DNA of 64,000 nt. Source: Paralithodes platypus (lineage: Eukaryota; Arthropoda; Malacostraca; Decapoda; Lithodidae). The stretch is from positions 49,199,386-49,263,385 of the forward strand of contig CM064480.1 in assembly GCA_032716605.1 (NCBI GenBank). Direction: 5' to 3'. Below the pieces are notes generated by a model that was not told where the DNA came from, did not search any database, and worked only from the letters and a program-made list of their open reading frames with translations. Numbering within the stretch: the stretch's first letter is position 1; each line of letters starts with the position of its first letter. The translations under genes and the position numbers were made by a program. Positions 10,665-21,630 of the stretch are shown here, one piece after another.

Positions 10665-11225
10665 CAAAAACAAGTCGCCCCGCATTTGATAAGTTAAGTT
10701 AGGTTAAGTTAGTTTAGATGACATTAAAAGTGATGGTAGTAACAGTGGGGATGATGGTGATGGTGAGAGTAGTAGTAGTGATGATAGTAATAGTGATGAT
10801 GGTGGTAATATTAGTGATGATGGTAATAGTGGTGATGATGGTGAGAATTGTAGTGATGATGATAGTAGTAGGGATGATGGTGGTAATATTAGTAATGATG
10901 GTAACCCTTCGCAGAGTTGGGTATGCCGTTTTGATTTTGGGCAAAACGGCACGTCTACAACTTTCACCATCATCACTACTACTGTCACCATCGTCACTAC
11001 CATCATCACTACTACTAGTACTGTCACCATCATATCTACTACTGTCATCATCACTACCATCATCATCACTGCTGTCATCATCACTACAACTACAACCATC
11101 ATCACTAGTATTATCACTACAATTACCATCATAACCAATATTATCACCATTATCACTACAATTACCATCATCCCCACTATAACTACCATCACTTCTAATG
11201 TCAACTAAACTAACTTAACCTAACA
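10665..11225. repeat. ~560-bp palindrome built from the array minisatellite
   Basis: The left arm begins with GCCCCGCATTTG and GTTAAGTTAGTTTAGATGAC and runs into GTGATGATGG repeats. The right arm ends with the reverse complement of the same lead-in (GTCAACTAAACTAACTTAAC) and CAAATGCGGGG. The GCCGTTTTG hairpin core sits off-centre at 10908-10960. Arms are imperfect but several hundred bases long, so the strand could form a large cruciform. Confidence 0.8.
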
Positions 11226-11394
11226 AATGCGGGGTGAGATGTTTTCACACCCAGAACGAAGGCGTTCTGTGTGTGTGCCCCAACGGGTGATGATGATAGT
11301 AGTAGTGATGATGGTGGTAATATTAGTAATGATGGTAACCCTTCACAGAGTTGGGTATGCCATTTTGATTTTGGGCAAAACGGCACATCTACTT

Positions 11395-11438
<44 letters not shown>

Positions 11439-11440
11439 AT
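11226..11440 (+). repeat. Short array remnant with core, then (TA)n
   Basis: 11250-11290 holds a degraded GTGTGTGCCCC hairpin half. 11287-11330 is a short GAT block, followed by the core GAGTTGGGTATGCCATTTTG at 11349-11390, then an uninterrupted TA run to about 11434. Nothing coding. Confidence 0.7.
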
Positions 11441-11726
11441 ATGCAAATAAAAAAAAATAAAAAAATGACCGATCTCTCTTTGTACAGGATTTCTAGGCGG
11501 CCTTGAGCAGTCGCGAATCCCACGTCTGGCTGATGAGGAATTCAATACATATCTTCACCCACATTCCCAGCACGGAAAATACAATTTCTGTGTCTCCTGA
11601 CATAGGATCATATGTAGTGCAGACAAGAGAGATAATTAGATCGTTCAGTTTACGGAGCAGAAATTGGGAAGCGAAATTGAAAACTATTCGAGAAGTGTAC
11701 CCGGTGCGCTAGAGAGTGTGTGTAAG

Positions 11727-12011
11727 AGAGGGTTAGTTAGGGGGGATGGACGTATTTATTTGTTCATTTGTATATATTTTATTATTATTTTATTTTATTT
11801 TTCAGTTTCCTCCCTAGACCTCCATCAAGCTTTAAAAAAAAATCATTCTGGATAAATTTTTACATTTTTCGATAGAAGAATGTCCCGGCCGAATGCCGTT
11901 TGCTCTTAAATTACAGGCTGGCTATCTCTCGCCAGGAAAAAAAAATTGACTTAAATGACACGAAGTCTTAATATCGACAAAGAAATGGGGCGAAAGTTCT
12001 GAGTCGTATTC
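11727..12011 (+). mobile_element. GGGG-type TTAA MITE, right side lost
   Basis: It starts at TTAGGGGGGATGGACG and contains the family block CCTAGACCTCCATCAAGCTT, ACATTTTTCGATAGAA, CCCGGCCGAATGCCG, GGCTGGCTATCTCTCGCCAGG and AAATGGGGCGAAAG. Similarity breaks off at about 11998 (GAGTCGTATTC), where a different repeat, shared with 32.9 kb, begins. Confidence 0.75.
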
Positions 12012-12015
12012 TTAA

Positions 12016-12442
12016 CCCACTGAGCCCCAGCTAGTTATTAATAAATGTACCACCAGGGACCAGCCGGTTTGGAAAAAAAAAAAAAAAATCCAGAAACAAT
12101 AGCGAATGGGTTAGGAATGAAGGAAAAACCAAAACAAAAAACGATCAGAAATTGGTCTTACGGAGCCCCCGAAAACGGATTTTACAAGAGTAAAAAATTG
12201 AAGGCAATAACACTCAAAATTCTGGTTTTTGCGCGCGCACGCAGTTGGACTTTTGAGAGTTTTCAACCATTTTTATGGTTGTGTGGGATACTTACACAGC
12301 TCCCATACAAATCTGAGCCCTCTAGGTGCCATAGGACCGAAGTAATTGGGACCGGAGTAACACTGACGCAACTGTTGCGTCGCTGGGGTTTAGCGTTACA
12401 TACATTGCTGACGCCAACGCTGCGTCGCTGGGGCTCAGTGGG
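12016..12442. mobile_element. piggyBac-like MITE, 427 bp, TTAA target duplication
   Basis: TTAA at 12012-12015 and 12443-12446 flank a perfect 16-bp terminal inverted repeat, CCCACTGAGCCCCAGC at the left and its complement at the right. TTAA duplication and a CCC terminus are the recognised signature of piggyBac elements. The right subterminal region repeats TGCGTCGCTGGGG twice and includes the palindrome GACGCAACTGTTGCGTC. A paralogous empty site is at 32886-32912 on the minus strand (GTCGTATTCTTAAAAACCC). No transposase is encoded; mobilisation in trans is inferred. Confidence 0.9.
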
Positions 12443-12446
12443 TTAA

Positions 12447-12600
12447 ACAATTCCTTCCCTTCGAAAATGAAAGGAAGGGATTTTCTTTCGATTTTGTATT
12501 CTTAAAAAAAAATCCTTCCCTTCAGGACCCCTTGGGAAGGGAAAATCCTTCCCTTAAACAGGGGAAAATATTGGAATTTGAAGGACTCTCACTAGGCATG
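12447..12600. repeat. CCTTCCCTT-rich inverted sequence, paralogous to 32.8 kb
   Basis: Repeated CCTTCCCTT and AAGGGAAGG motifs form short inverted pairs (CCTTCCCTTCGAAAATGAAAGG). A related stretch on the opposite strand occurs at 32815-32905, which gives the MITE empty site. Not coding. Confidence 0.6.
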
Positions 12601-13437
12601 TTTTCAGTTTTCCCTTCATCATTTTGTTCATAACATTGTTATATAATTGGAGTCAGTGTGACTAAATAGTGGATTTGACCACTATGTAATTTTATTAAAA
12701 TGATATAATGCACGATATTGAAAATAAAGTAATGTTATTAAAAGTTTTAGAAGAGTCCACTGATCTCGGCGTGAATTCGCGTGCGGACGATTCGGGCAAT
12801 TTCGGGCTGCCAGCTGATAGCCTATTCCTCATCTTATAAATATTTTGATTATTATTGACTTTCATTGGTTTACTGATGTAGCCCTTTCAAAGCATCAATT
12901 TTGTGCACGGTGTGACTATATTTTGGCACGTGTTAATGCAATAAGTGTCAACATTACCAGGTTTTGAGGCTTGCCAGAGATACGTTATCAACAATTCCCA
13001 GTAATACCATACTTTACATAACTAAAAATAGCTAGGCATATACTGTAATATTAATATAAATTTGTGGGCTAACAGTAATAGTGGTCAATCATCTTATATA
13101 CTAATTTAGCCTACCTTACCAGTACCACATATTGGGTTAGGTTAGGCGGCTAGGCCTAGGCTTAGCCTATAGCCTACAGTAGGCTACATCATCATGTAAG
13201 CTAGCCTAGCCCAGGCTAATCTATTTTTCTTATGAATTTCATGACCCATACAGGATTGTAGGCCTAAGTTTTTTTTGTCTTAGGCTACATCCCCACTGAA
13301 TAAACTAACCTAGGCTAGTCTCTGTCCCTCTAGGCTAGCCCATCATAATTTTCAAGCCAACATTTGTTAGATTTTGTCAGAATTGGCTCACCTCAGATAG
13401 GCTATCTGGATTTTTTTTTTTAATTTATTAGGCCTAT
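12600..13437. other. Gene-free unique DNA rich in AGGCCTA words
   Basis: No ORF or splice-framed exon stands out. The text is AT-rich with many TAGGCCTA/GCCTAGGC words. A GGTTAGGTTAGG stretch is at 13134-13145. 12840-13010 is the left arm of a larger inverted duplication described separately. Confidence 0.6.
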
Positions 13438-14032
13438 GGGAAGGATGTAGTATTTGGACATACTACATTGCGCCTGCCTTGGTTTACACTACGCGGAACG
13501 GCGGCAGCAGTGAACGCTCGCGATCATGTTCCAGTCTATTTTGACTGCCGCGGGATTCAATAATAGGTTGACGGGAAAGCCCCACTCACCCCCCCCCCCC
13601 CATTACATGTTGTCATTATCATATATTATATTGCCAGCAGGGGGCAAATAACAGAGAAAATAGACGGGAACGTAACCACGAGCAGCGCACTACCTATGTA
13701 AACATGACAACCGTACACCCGGATACATCCTTCACGATTCACGAAGGATGTAGTATCCTGGTGTACGGTCATTATGTTTACATAGGCTGTGCGCTTGCGG
13801 TTACGTTTTAGACTATTTTGACTGCTTTTTTTAAGTAATTTGCCCCCTGCTGGCAAAATGCCTATATATGATGATGACAATAAGTCATGGAAGAGTGAGG
13901 GGGGCCCTCAACCTAATGTATCCCACGGCAGTCAATATAGACGGAAACGTGATCGCGAGCGTGCGAGTAGTCTAAACAAGGCAGGCGATAAGCTCGAAAT
14001 TCCTCGAATACTACATCCTTACCTTTATTACT
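13438..14032. mobile_element. Foldback element, copy 1 (nested palindrome ~595 bp)
   Basis: The outer arms start GAAGGATGTAGTATT and end CTACATCCTTACC. The inner arms around 13610-13880 mirror each other around a centre near 13738 (GAAGGATGTAGTATCC on the right, complement on the left). Signature words include GGGGGCAAATAAC / TTTGCCCCCTGCTGGC, TGTTTACATAGG and GACTATTTTGACTGC. Most of the element is one hairpin. No ORF for a transposase. Confidence 0.75.
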
Positions 14033-14214
14033 TTATGTTATAGAAAGTCCGAGTTACCTTTTCACTATAATATTTTCCCTGATTTTCATAGCCTTGTACA
14101 CTATCAGGGAGCGTGTTTTTAGATTATTCGGTAGCTACCGGGTATCTTAACTACAGTTCAAGGAGACTACAGCAGCAGTTTGCACGCTCTCTGCGTTTAC
14201 TTTTAATTTGAGTG

Positions 14215-14345
14215 TTTTGTGTTCACCCCCCCCCCCCCCCCCCTAGACATAATTGTCATCATCATATTCATATATAATGCTTCCAGGAGGCAAATAACCA
14301 CTCGCCGAGGGATGATTTCAGAAAAAAAGTGGTAAAATCTGACGC
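14215..14345 (+). mobile_element. Partial foldback-element copy
   Basis: It carries a C-run (14226-14243), ATTGTCATCATCATATTCAT, and CCAGGAGGCAAATAAC, which match the half-unit at 13588-13670 and 15990-16030. Only one arm is present. Confidence 0.55.
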
Positions 14346-15579
14346 ATAGAGCGTGCTAATATTGCCGCAGTGTCTGCTTGAATATTGTCATCATATTAGC
14401 CTAATCAAAACAAAATCCCTTGCAAAACATATTTGTAAACACTAGCCTATTCAATACTATTGGTTGTGAGTACAATTGTAGGCTACCCTAATTTTTCATT
14501 ACAGTATATCCTAGCCTAATCCCTCTACTTTCTTTAAATATCCAAACAATATAACTTAACCTGAGAACCTAAGATAGGCCTGGGCTATGCTAACATACAG
14601 CGTTTGATTATGCCGAGTGTATAGGACTTACTAACAATGGTAGTAGCTAAAAGTCTGGTAGGCTAAAAGAAAATTTATAAGATTAGAGCCCAAAATTGCT
14701 AATGACAAAATTTGCCTACTTATTTTGGGCTGTATACAGTATGGTATGAGATTTTGTTGAAAACTTGGGATTGTTCTTGATCCCTGGCAAGCCTCAAAAC
14801 CTGAATTTTCAACCTTATTACATTAACATGTGTCAAAATATAGTCACACTGTGCACAACATTAATGCATTGACAGGAATGAATCAGCAAAGCAATAATAG
14901 TCAAATATAGCCTACTCAATGTTTGTAAGGAAAACCCCACTAGTCACCAGAGTCCCCCCACACACTGTTTCAAATAAAATTTGTGGATTTTCTGTCTGAA
15001 TTTACTTTACATCCTTAGTATTCTCTAGTCTTGAAGGTTAGGAATAATTATGGTATTATTACATACAGTATAACAGTGTTGGAACATCAGTGCTTCCAGC
15101 AGCTGTGGTGGGTGGATCGGTATCGTCATTATTATGATCAGTATGGCAATGGTGGACAAGTGCCCGTCAGTTTTTAGTGTGTACGGGTCAGCGAAAGAAC
15201 GTGACACCGGATCTAATTGCACATATTGGGCTGCACAAGGAAGGCCAGTTAGTGAAACAAATAGTGCAAGCCACTGGTGTATGTGAGTAATCGCTAAGAA
15301 ATTGGGCGAGGCCTTACAAAGATATTTGCCTATCTACATGGTAACCTAGCCTTTGCCAAACTATATGATAGCCTAGCCTTTGAGGGGAGAGTAAAGAACA
15401 TAAGAATATCACCCAATCTTCAAAACTATACTAATGGATAGCTAATATGATGAATAACCAACTCATTGATGCCTAAATCATAACTATTGGTGATTAATAT
15501 TTTATTCAGATTACCCAAGAACAAAAATAAATTTAAAAATTGGAAGAATCTTATTTAAAGGTTCAGTATTATCCAAGCA

Positions 15580-16200
15580 ACCTTCCGCGGTGATTTGCAC
15601 ACTCTGGGCCATGGCCGTTAAGTTCACTCCTATTATGTCCGCTTCTTAGGTTGAGGGGAGCCTCAACTTCCCAGGAATTATTGTCATCAATATACAGTAT
15701 ATATTGTTTGCAGAAGGTAAAATAACAAATAATGGTAAGGGCTGTGTTAGCGTGCGTACCGTCCACTTTGTTTACAGTCACACGCTCTCAGTTACATTTG
15801 CGTCTAACTTCAATGCTGTTATTTGCCCCTGCTGGTAATATGTATGAAAATGACAACAAGTTATGGGGATGATGGGGGGTGAGCCCCCCTCAAACCATTA
15901 TTGTATCCCACGGCAAAACAATTTACCCAACACCTGGCCGTGTGATACAATAATGGTTTGAGGAGTGCTATGTCCCCTCACCCCCCATGACATTGTCATC
16001 ATCATATACAGTATATTACCAGGGGCAAATAACAGCAGTCAAATTAGACGTGAATGTAACTGCGAGTGTGCGAATATGAAAACAAAGCAGGCGGTACGCC
16101 CGCTAACACAACCCTTACCAAAATAGGGAAGGATGTCATGTGCGGTCGCACTTAGGTTCCCGTCCATTTCGACGCTATATTTTCTGCTATTTGCCCCCTG
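15580..16200. mobile_element. Foldback element, copy 2, centred near 15.92 kb
   Basis: The left arm (about 15740-15905) carries GTAAGGGCTGTGTTAGCG, GTTTACAGTCACACGCTC, TTATTTGCCCCTGCTGGTAA and ACCATTATTGTATCCCACGG. The right arm (about 15944-16130) carries the complements in reverse order. The centre is a short GCAAAACAATTTACCC loop. Outer half-arms on each side resemble copy 1. A diverged extension with TTTGCCCCCTGTC reaches 16200. Confidence 0.75.
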
Positions 16201-16213
16201 TCATTACTGCATG

Positions 16214-16257
16214 AATACTAGGTTAAGTTAGGTTAGGTTAGGTTGTTTGGTTAGGCT
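16214..16257 (+). repeat. Short TTAGG-type tract
   Basis: GTTAGGTTAGGTTAGG contains three TTAGG units, followed by GTTTGGTTAGG. TTAGG is the ancestral arthropod telomere unit, but three units are far too few for a telomere; it may be an interstitial relic or chance. Confidence 0.5.
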
Positions 16258-16384
16258 AATGTATTTTTATATCCAAAGGCATCCGCATAGTGTAAACAAG
16301 GTGGGCGGTACTGCCAGTACACCCGGTAACTACATTCTTGCCCCAAAATAATGTATAAAAATAAAAAACTGTTAAATTAAATAA

Positions 16385-16520
16385 TTAACCCTCTCGCATT
16401 TTTAGGACGCGATTGCGTCATAACGCCACCCCTCGAAGAGTGGTCGTATGACGCAATCGCGTCATAATGCCACCTGTAAGTTAGAAATATTCGTGGTAAA
16501 TAAGTTTATGACGCGATTTG
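16385..16520 (+). repeat. TTAACCC end with GACGC palindromes, possible piggyBac-like terminus
   Basis: TTAACCCTCTCGC at 16387 is followed by the palindrome GACGCGATTGCGTC, again as GACGCAATCGCGTC about 50 bp later, and a third partial copy at 16510. This layout resembles the 12.0-12.4 kb MITE (TTAA-CCC plus subterminal GACGC palindromes). I could not find the matching right end, so it may be a truncated element. Confidence 0.4.
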
Positions 16521-17499
16521 GACGCATTTTTGGCTGGTAAGTTAGCCATCAGTAAGCTACAAAATTAAATATCTGGCAACCCCGTAGCGTCCCTGTATGA
16601 GGAGTGCGGGGCTTTGTTTCACCAGTTGTGAGCCGGCCGCCAGTCTGTGAGGTAGTACTCCCGGACCTTTAAATCTCGTCTCGCCTCCATTGCCCGCCAT
16701 GGAGCGGGTTTCAGGCGGGCAAATCTTGATTATTTATGTACTAAGAGGCAGTGTATCATCAATTTGTGGCTATCTATTTATAATTTATGTATATAACTCG
16801 TGATTTGTGACTCTGTGCCTCGTTGTTCGCCTCTCCATAGCCAGCCATGTGTTTTTTAGGCGGGTAGAATGGACCCAGTGGAAGTGTTGTGAACTGTGAA
16901 TAATAATATTATTTATATCATATTCTTAGGGTTAGTGTAGTAAGCATTCGTAGTCACATTCCTAACTTATGTTAGGTTTGTGATTACAAATGTAAGCTAG
17001 GCTATACGTGTGTGTCGTATATATATTGCCCTAAAACCTTCATTTTCGCTTGAAAGACCAATATATTTATGAATAAATACTACATACGAAGTATAATAAA
17101 GCTGTAATTACGAAATATAGTTGTGTTTTGCCCATTTTTGGCATTATTTTATGCCCAATTTGGGCATTTTTTAGTGAATACACAGTTTTATTTGAGTGAA
17201 GTAACTAACAGTGAAGTGTGGATAGATAATAAACAAATTTTTTAGACAAAAATGTCACGGGAAGTACAAATATGTCACAGTAAATAGCCTGGCATAAAAA
17301 ATACAAGACTTTTATGCGCCACTGTACACTACACTGCAGCAGTGAACCTTTGGACACCCACAGATGTCTTGGTAAAGTACCTAAGCTAATCCCAGTACCT
17401 AAGTCAGTTGCTCTCTGACCCCTGACCTGTGCGGACGTCCCCAGTGACCGCTAGTGAACCTGTTTACCCTTAGTGAGGTCCTAGTGAACTTTCATAGTG

Positions 17500-18387
17500 A
17501 TGGCTGTTGTTGATGAGTCTGCTGTCTCCTCCCATACTCTCCAGCTTTGTCTTGCTTTGCAAGAGAGACTGGAGAGTGTGGAGCAGGAGATTCAGTGTCT
17601 CAAAGATGAAAATTTGGCCTTGAGACTAGCTATGGCGGAGAAGAAGTGTGAGGCTACCGGAAGTGTTCCCAGGGATCGTGAAGCCCCTTGGAAAGTGGTG
17701 TCAACTAGTGCAACGGCCTGCAAGCTGAAAAGGCAGCCAGTCAAGACCCACAACAACTTCAGCACCTTGGCTGATGAGAGTGATGGCGATGAAGTGGCGA
17801 TCATCGAGGCAGTGAGAGGGGAGGGGGGGAAGTCTGCTGCTGTTGCTGCAACAACTGCTGCTACACGCCGACAAAAGGAAAAAGCTAAGTCTGTTTTCAT
17901 TGTCGGTGATTCATTGGTTAGATACCTTGGCAGGGCAACAAACACTCAGGTTGGTAAAGTTGTCTGCGTGCCTGGTGCCGGAGTCGGGAGGGTGGCTGAG
18001 AAGATAGATGCTGTCATGGAAGTGAGTGGGGAGGACCCCATCATCTTCCTCAACGCAGGGAGCAACGACATATGGAGATGCAGGACTGAGGAGTTGCTCT
18101 CCAAGTATCAGGAAATGTTGGAGAGGATCAAGGAAAAAGGTGGAGTTCCTGTGGTAAACAGTATCCTGCCTAGAAGAGGGGTAAGGAAGGAATGGTCCTC
18201 CAGGGCTATTGGTGTAAATAGCCGGCTGGAGAAGTATTGTAAGGCAAATACTATTCCATTCCTGGATAACTGGTCCCTCTTTTATGGTAAGGATGAACTG
18301 TATGCCCAGGATGGAGTACATCTCTCTCGACTAGGAGTTTCGACCTTGGCCAGCTCACTCGACAAGATTGTTGCGGGGTTTCGTTAA
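17500..18387 (+). CDS. CR1 ORF1: coiled-coil and SGNH-esterase protein
   Basis: A 295-residue ORF starting at the ATG at 17500; the frame is open further upstream but only from a GTG. Residues about 15-50 form a charged heptad-type helix (LQERLESVEQEIQCL), probably for multimerisation. A basic, Ala-rich linker follows. From about 130 there is an SGNH hydrolase fold with all four blocks: GDSL (Ser ~138), the PGAG Gly, GSND (Asn ~189) and DGVH (Asp ~271/His ~274). CR1-group ORF1 proteins with this esterase are known; the role in retrotransposition is not settled, but RNP assembly or membrane association has been proposed. It precedes ORF2 in the same orientation. Confidence 0.88.
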   Translation: MAVVDESAVSSHTLQLCLALQERLESVEQEIQCLKDENLALRLAMAEKKCEATGSVPRDREAPWKVVSTSATACKLKRQPVKTHNNFSTLADESDGDEVAIIEAVRGEGGKSAAVAATTAATRRQKEKAKSVFIVGDSLVRYLGRATNTQVGKVVCVPGAGVGRVAEKIDAVMEVSGEDPIIFLNAGSNDIWRCRTEELLSKYQEMLERIKEKGGVPVVNSILPRRGVRKEWSSRAIGVNSRLEKYCKANTIPFLDNWSLFYGKDELYAQDGVHLSRLGVSTLASSLDKIVAGFR

Positions 18388-18497
18388 AAAAACCTGGGTG
18401 TGTAAGTAAAATACTGTCTCCATATGGAGCAGGTACTTCATGTGACAAACCAGTGAGTAAAATAGAAATAATCAGTCAAGATAGTGCGGATATAGTG

Positions 18498-21438
18498 ATG
18501 TGTAATAGTAGTATCGATAACACTACACATGTAACTGATAGTAAAGATGAGAATACTGATAGAGTAGAATTTCCGTCTAGAGCTAGTAGTTCAACAGGAA
18601 ATAATAAGTTAGCTAAACACAATAGAAAATTAGTTGCAAATAAAAGTAATAGGTTGAGGGTATATTATACAAATTGTAGGAGTTTATGTAACAAAATGAA
18701 CGAATTTAGAGCACTCGTTAGCACAGAAAATATAGACATAATAGCGCTAACTGAAACGTGGATTAATACAGAATCTAGGCATTTTTTAGCAGAATTTGAT
18801 ATTCCAGGATAGTTTGTTTAAATATGACCGAACAAGTAGGAGGGGCGGGGGTATAGCAGTGTTTGTCAGGAGTACATTAAAAAGCTGTATTAAATCAGGT
18901 ATTAGACTAAATAATGATAATGAAAGTGTTTGGGTAGAGGTTAACGAAGGTAGTGAGACCATAGTTATTGGAGTTATATATAGACCGCCTAATATGAGTA
19001 GAAATGGCGGAAAATCGTTATGGGAGGAAATTAAAATAGCATCAAGGTTTAGCAATGTGTGCATTATGGGGGATTTTAATTTTCCGAACATTGATTGGCA
19101 GCACCAAATAGGCGACTCCGATTCAGTAGAGTTTATAGAGGTAGTACAAGATAGTTTTTTATTTCAATTCATAGATACGCCGACTAGAGGTATTAATATT
19201 CTTGATTTAGTTTTCAGTAACAATGAACATATGATAAATAATGTAGAGATTGGTGACCACCTAGGAAATAGCGATCATAAATCTATTTATTTTAATATAC
19301 AATGGACAGGGAATGCTAAAGAGAATACGACACTTATCCCAGATTTCAGAAAAGCCGATTATGGTGGGCTAAGAAGAGACTTAAGGGTGGACCCTATTGT
19401 TAAGCGATTAAGTCAGGATATGCCAGAGTTAAACTTGCCACCTACATATAACCAGTTTATTGCTTCACTCCACAATGCTCAAAATAAATATATCCCTAAA
19501 AGAAGATTTAGATCGACGCAGAACCAACCAAAATGGATGACTAATAAGCTAATAGATCTTATAGGAAAAAAGAAAGGAATATATCGAAAAATAAAGAAAG
19601 GTGAAAATCATTTACATATATACTATCAGACTCTATCAAGACAGGTCAAAAAGGAAATCAGGAAAGCAAAAAGAAATTATGAAATAAGGATAGCCAGCGA
19701 CTCAAAAAATAACCCTAAAGCTTTTTACCAACTATATAAATCTAAAGTTAGAGATGTAATAGGCCCCCTAAAAACTTCAATAGGAGAAATAACAGAAAAT
19801 GATTTAGAAATGTGCAGTACATTAAATAGTCAGTTTCTTTCCGTTTTCACTAATGAAAATTTGGCACAGATTCCAGAAGTCAATATGGTATATAGTGATA
19901 GTATAGAAAATATGTTAAGTACAGTTAGTATAAGTAGAAATGATGTGCTTAAGGAAACTGACAGACTGAAACCTCAAAAATCGCCTGGTCCTGACGAGGT
20001 ATATGCTAGAGTATTAAAAGAATGCAGAGATGAGTTAAGTAGTCCATTAGCATTTATATTTAACAAGTCATTAGAAACAGGTTTAGTTCCAGAAGCTTGG
20101 AAGCTTGCAAATGTAGTTCCGATCTTCAAAAAAGGTGATAAATCTATAGCATCCAATTACCGTCCCATTAGTCTCACATCAATCATAGGAAAGTTGCTAG
20201 AGTCTATTATTGCTAGGAAAATTAGAAGCCACTTAGTAAAATTTAACTTAATAAATTCTTCTCAGCATGGATTCACTCAGGGACGTTCGTGCCTTACTAA
20301 TTTGCTTAGCTTTTTCTCAGAGGTATATGAAGCAGTAGATAGTGACAAGTCATATGATATTATATATTTAGATTTCAGTAAAGCTTTCGACAGAGTCCCT
20401 CATGAGAGATTGATGAGAAAGGTTGAGGCACATGGAATAGGAGGGTCGTTGTTGGGATGGATTAGGTCATGGCTAATTGGTAGGAAACAGAGAGTTAGCA
20501 TAAATGGTACCAAGTCAGAGTGGGGAGCAGTCAAAAGTGGTGTCCCCCAGGGATCGGTATTAGGTCCCCTGTTGTTTCTTATATACATAAATGACCTAGA
20601 TTTAGGTATAACTAGTAGGATAAGTAAATTCGCAGACGATACTAAAATGGGGAGATCAATTGATTCAGATAGCGATATAGAGTGCCTCCAAAGGGATCTA
20701 GATACCTTACATGAATGGTCAGTAAATTGGCAGATGAAGTTTAACATTGACAAATGCAAGGTATTAAAGATAGGGAAGATGCAAACAAATGTTAAATATA
20801 AACTAGCTAATTTAGAATTAGAAAATTCAGACTGCGAGAAAGATCTAGGTGTGTTTGTTAGCAATGATTTGAAGCCTAGAAAACAGTGTATAAGCGTTCG
20901 TAATAAGGCAAACAGGATTCTCGGGTTCATCTCTAGGAGTGTGAGTAACAGAACTGCTGATGTTATCTTAAAACTTTACTTGTCATTAGTGAGACCCCAT
21001 ATGGATTATGCTGTCCAATTTTGGTGTCCTTATTACAGAATGGACATAGATTCATTGGAGAGAATTCAGCGTAGAATGACAAAAATGATCCATAATATTA
21101 GAAATTTTCCGTATGAAGAAAGGTTGAATAAATTAGGTTTACATTCGTTAGAGAGACGCAGAGTTAGAGGGGATATGATAGAGGTGTTCAAGTGGGTTAG
21201 TGGGATTAACAAAGGGGACATGACAAATGTACTAAAGCTCAGTGATAGCGAAAGAACTCGTACCAATGGTTTCAAATTAGATAAATTTTGTTTCAGAAAA
21301 GATATAGGCAAATATTGGTTTGGTAACAGAGTTGTAGATGGGTGGAATAGGCTACCAAGTGATATAGTGGGATCAAGAACGATAGGGAGCTTTAAGAAAA
21401 AATTGGATAAGCATATGGACGAGAAGGGTTGGGTGTGA
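18498..21438 (+). pseudogene. CR1 ORF2: endonuclease + reverse transcriptase, one frameshift
   Basis: The upstream part (to 18812) holds the endonuclease start (YYTNCRSLCNKMNEFRALVS, TETWIN). A single lost base near 18811 (GGATAGTTTG where GGATATAGTTTG-like spacing is expected) moves the rest into the frame that runs 18796-21438. That part shows GDFNFPNIDW (Asp 93), SDH (159-161), RT blocks YRPISLTS (~454), VPQGSVLGPLL (~582) and the catalytic FADD (~613), then the C-terminal SLVRPHMDYAVQFWCP. The ORF2 frame is open back through the ORF1 stop (18385-18387) without an ATG until 18498, so initiation may be by reinitiation or frameshift. The enzyme would nick target DNA and copy element RNA. Repairing one base would restore the frame, but whether it is a real mutation is unknown. 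Confidence 0.9.
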
Positions 21439-21630
21439 AGGGGGATCAGCCGGGTTGGGCCAATCAGCGCTCTGCAGACCCCCGTAATCCTGCGTTAATC
21501 TCTAACCGGTTTGGTAAGATGATCCTCAGGGTATTAGAGTGTTGAGCCTATAATTGGGCTTTGTAATTTGGGTTGTGTGGGACAAGGATCTGCCTTGCTT
21601 AGGCCAATCGGCTTTCTGCAGACTCCCATT

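Larger units (their letters stand above)
12840..14915. repeat. Degenerate ~2-kb inverted duplication enclosing a foldback element
   Basis: 12880-13000 and 14757-14910 are reverse complements with mismatches. Key shared blocks are GTGCACGGTGTGACTATATT with GCACGTGTTAATGC on the left, and their complements (GCATTAACATGTG, AATATAGTCACACTGTGCAC) on the right; both also carry GAGGCTTGCCAG or its complement. Similarity weakens toward the middle, which holds the foldback elements. It is older than the foldback because its arms are more diverged. Confidence 0.65.

Noticed and set aside
13840..14043. 67-aa ORF beginning MPPAGKMPIYDDDNK
   Set aside because: It lies in the arm of a foldback element and has no independent support.
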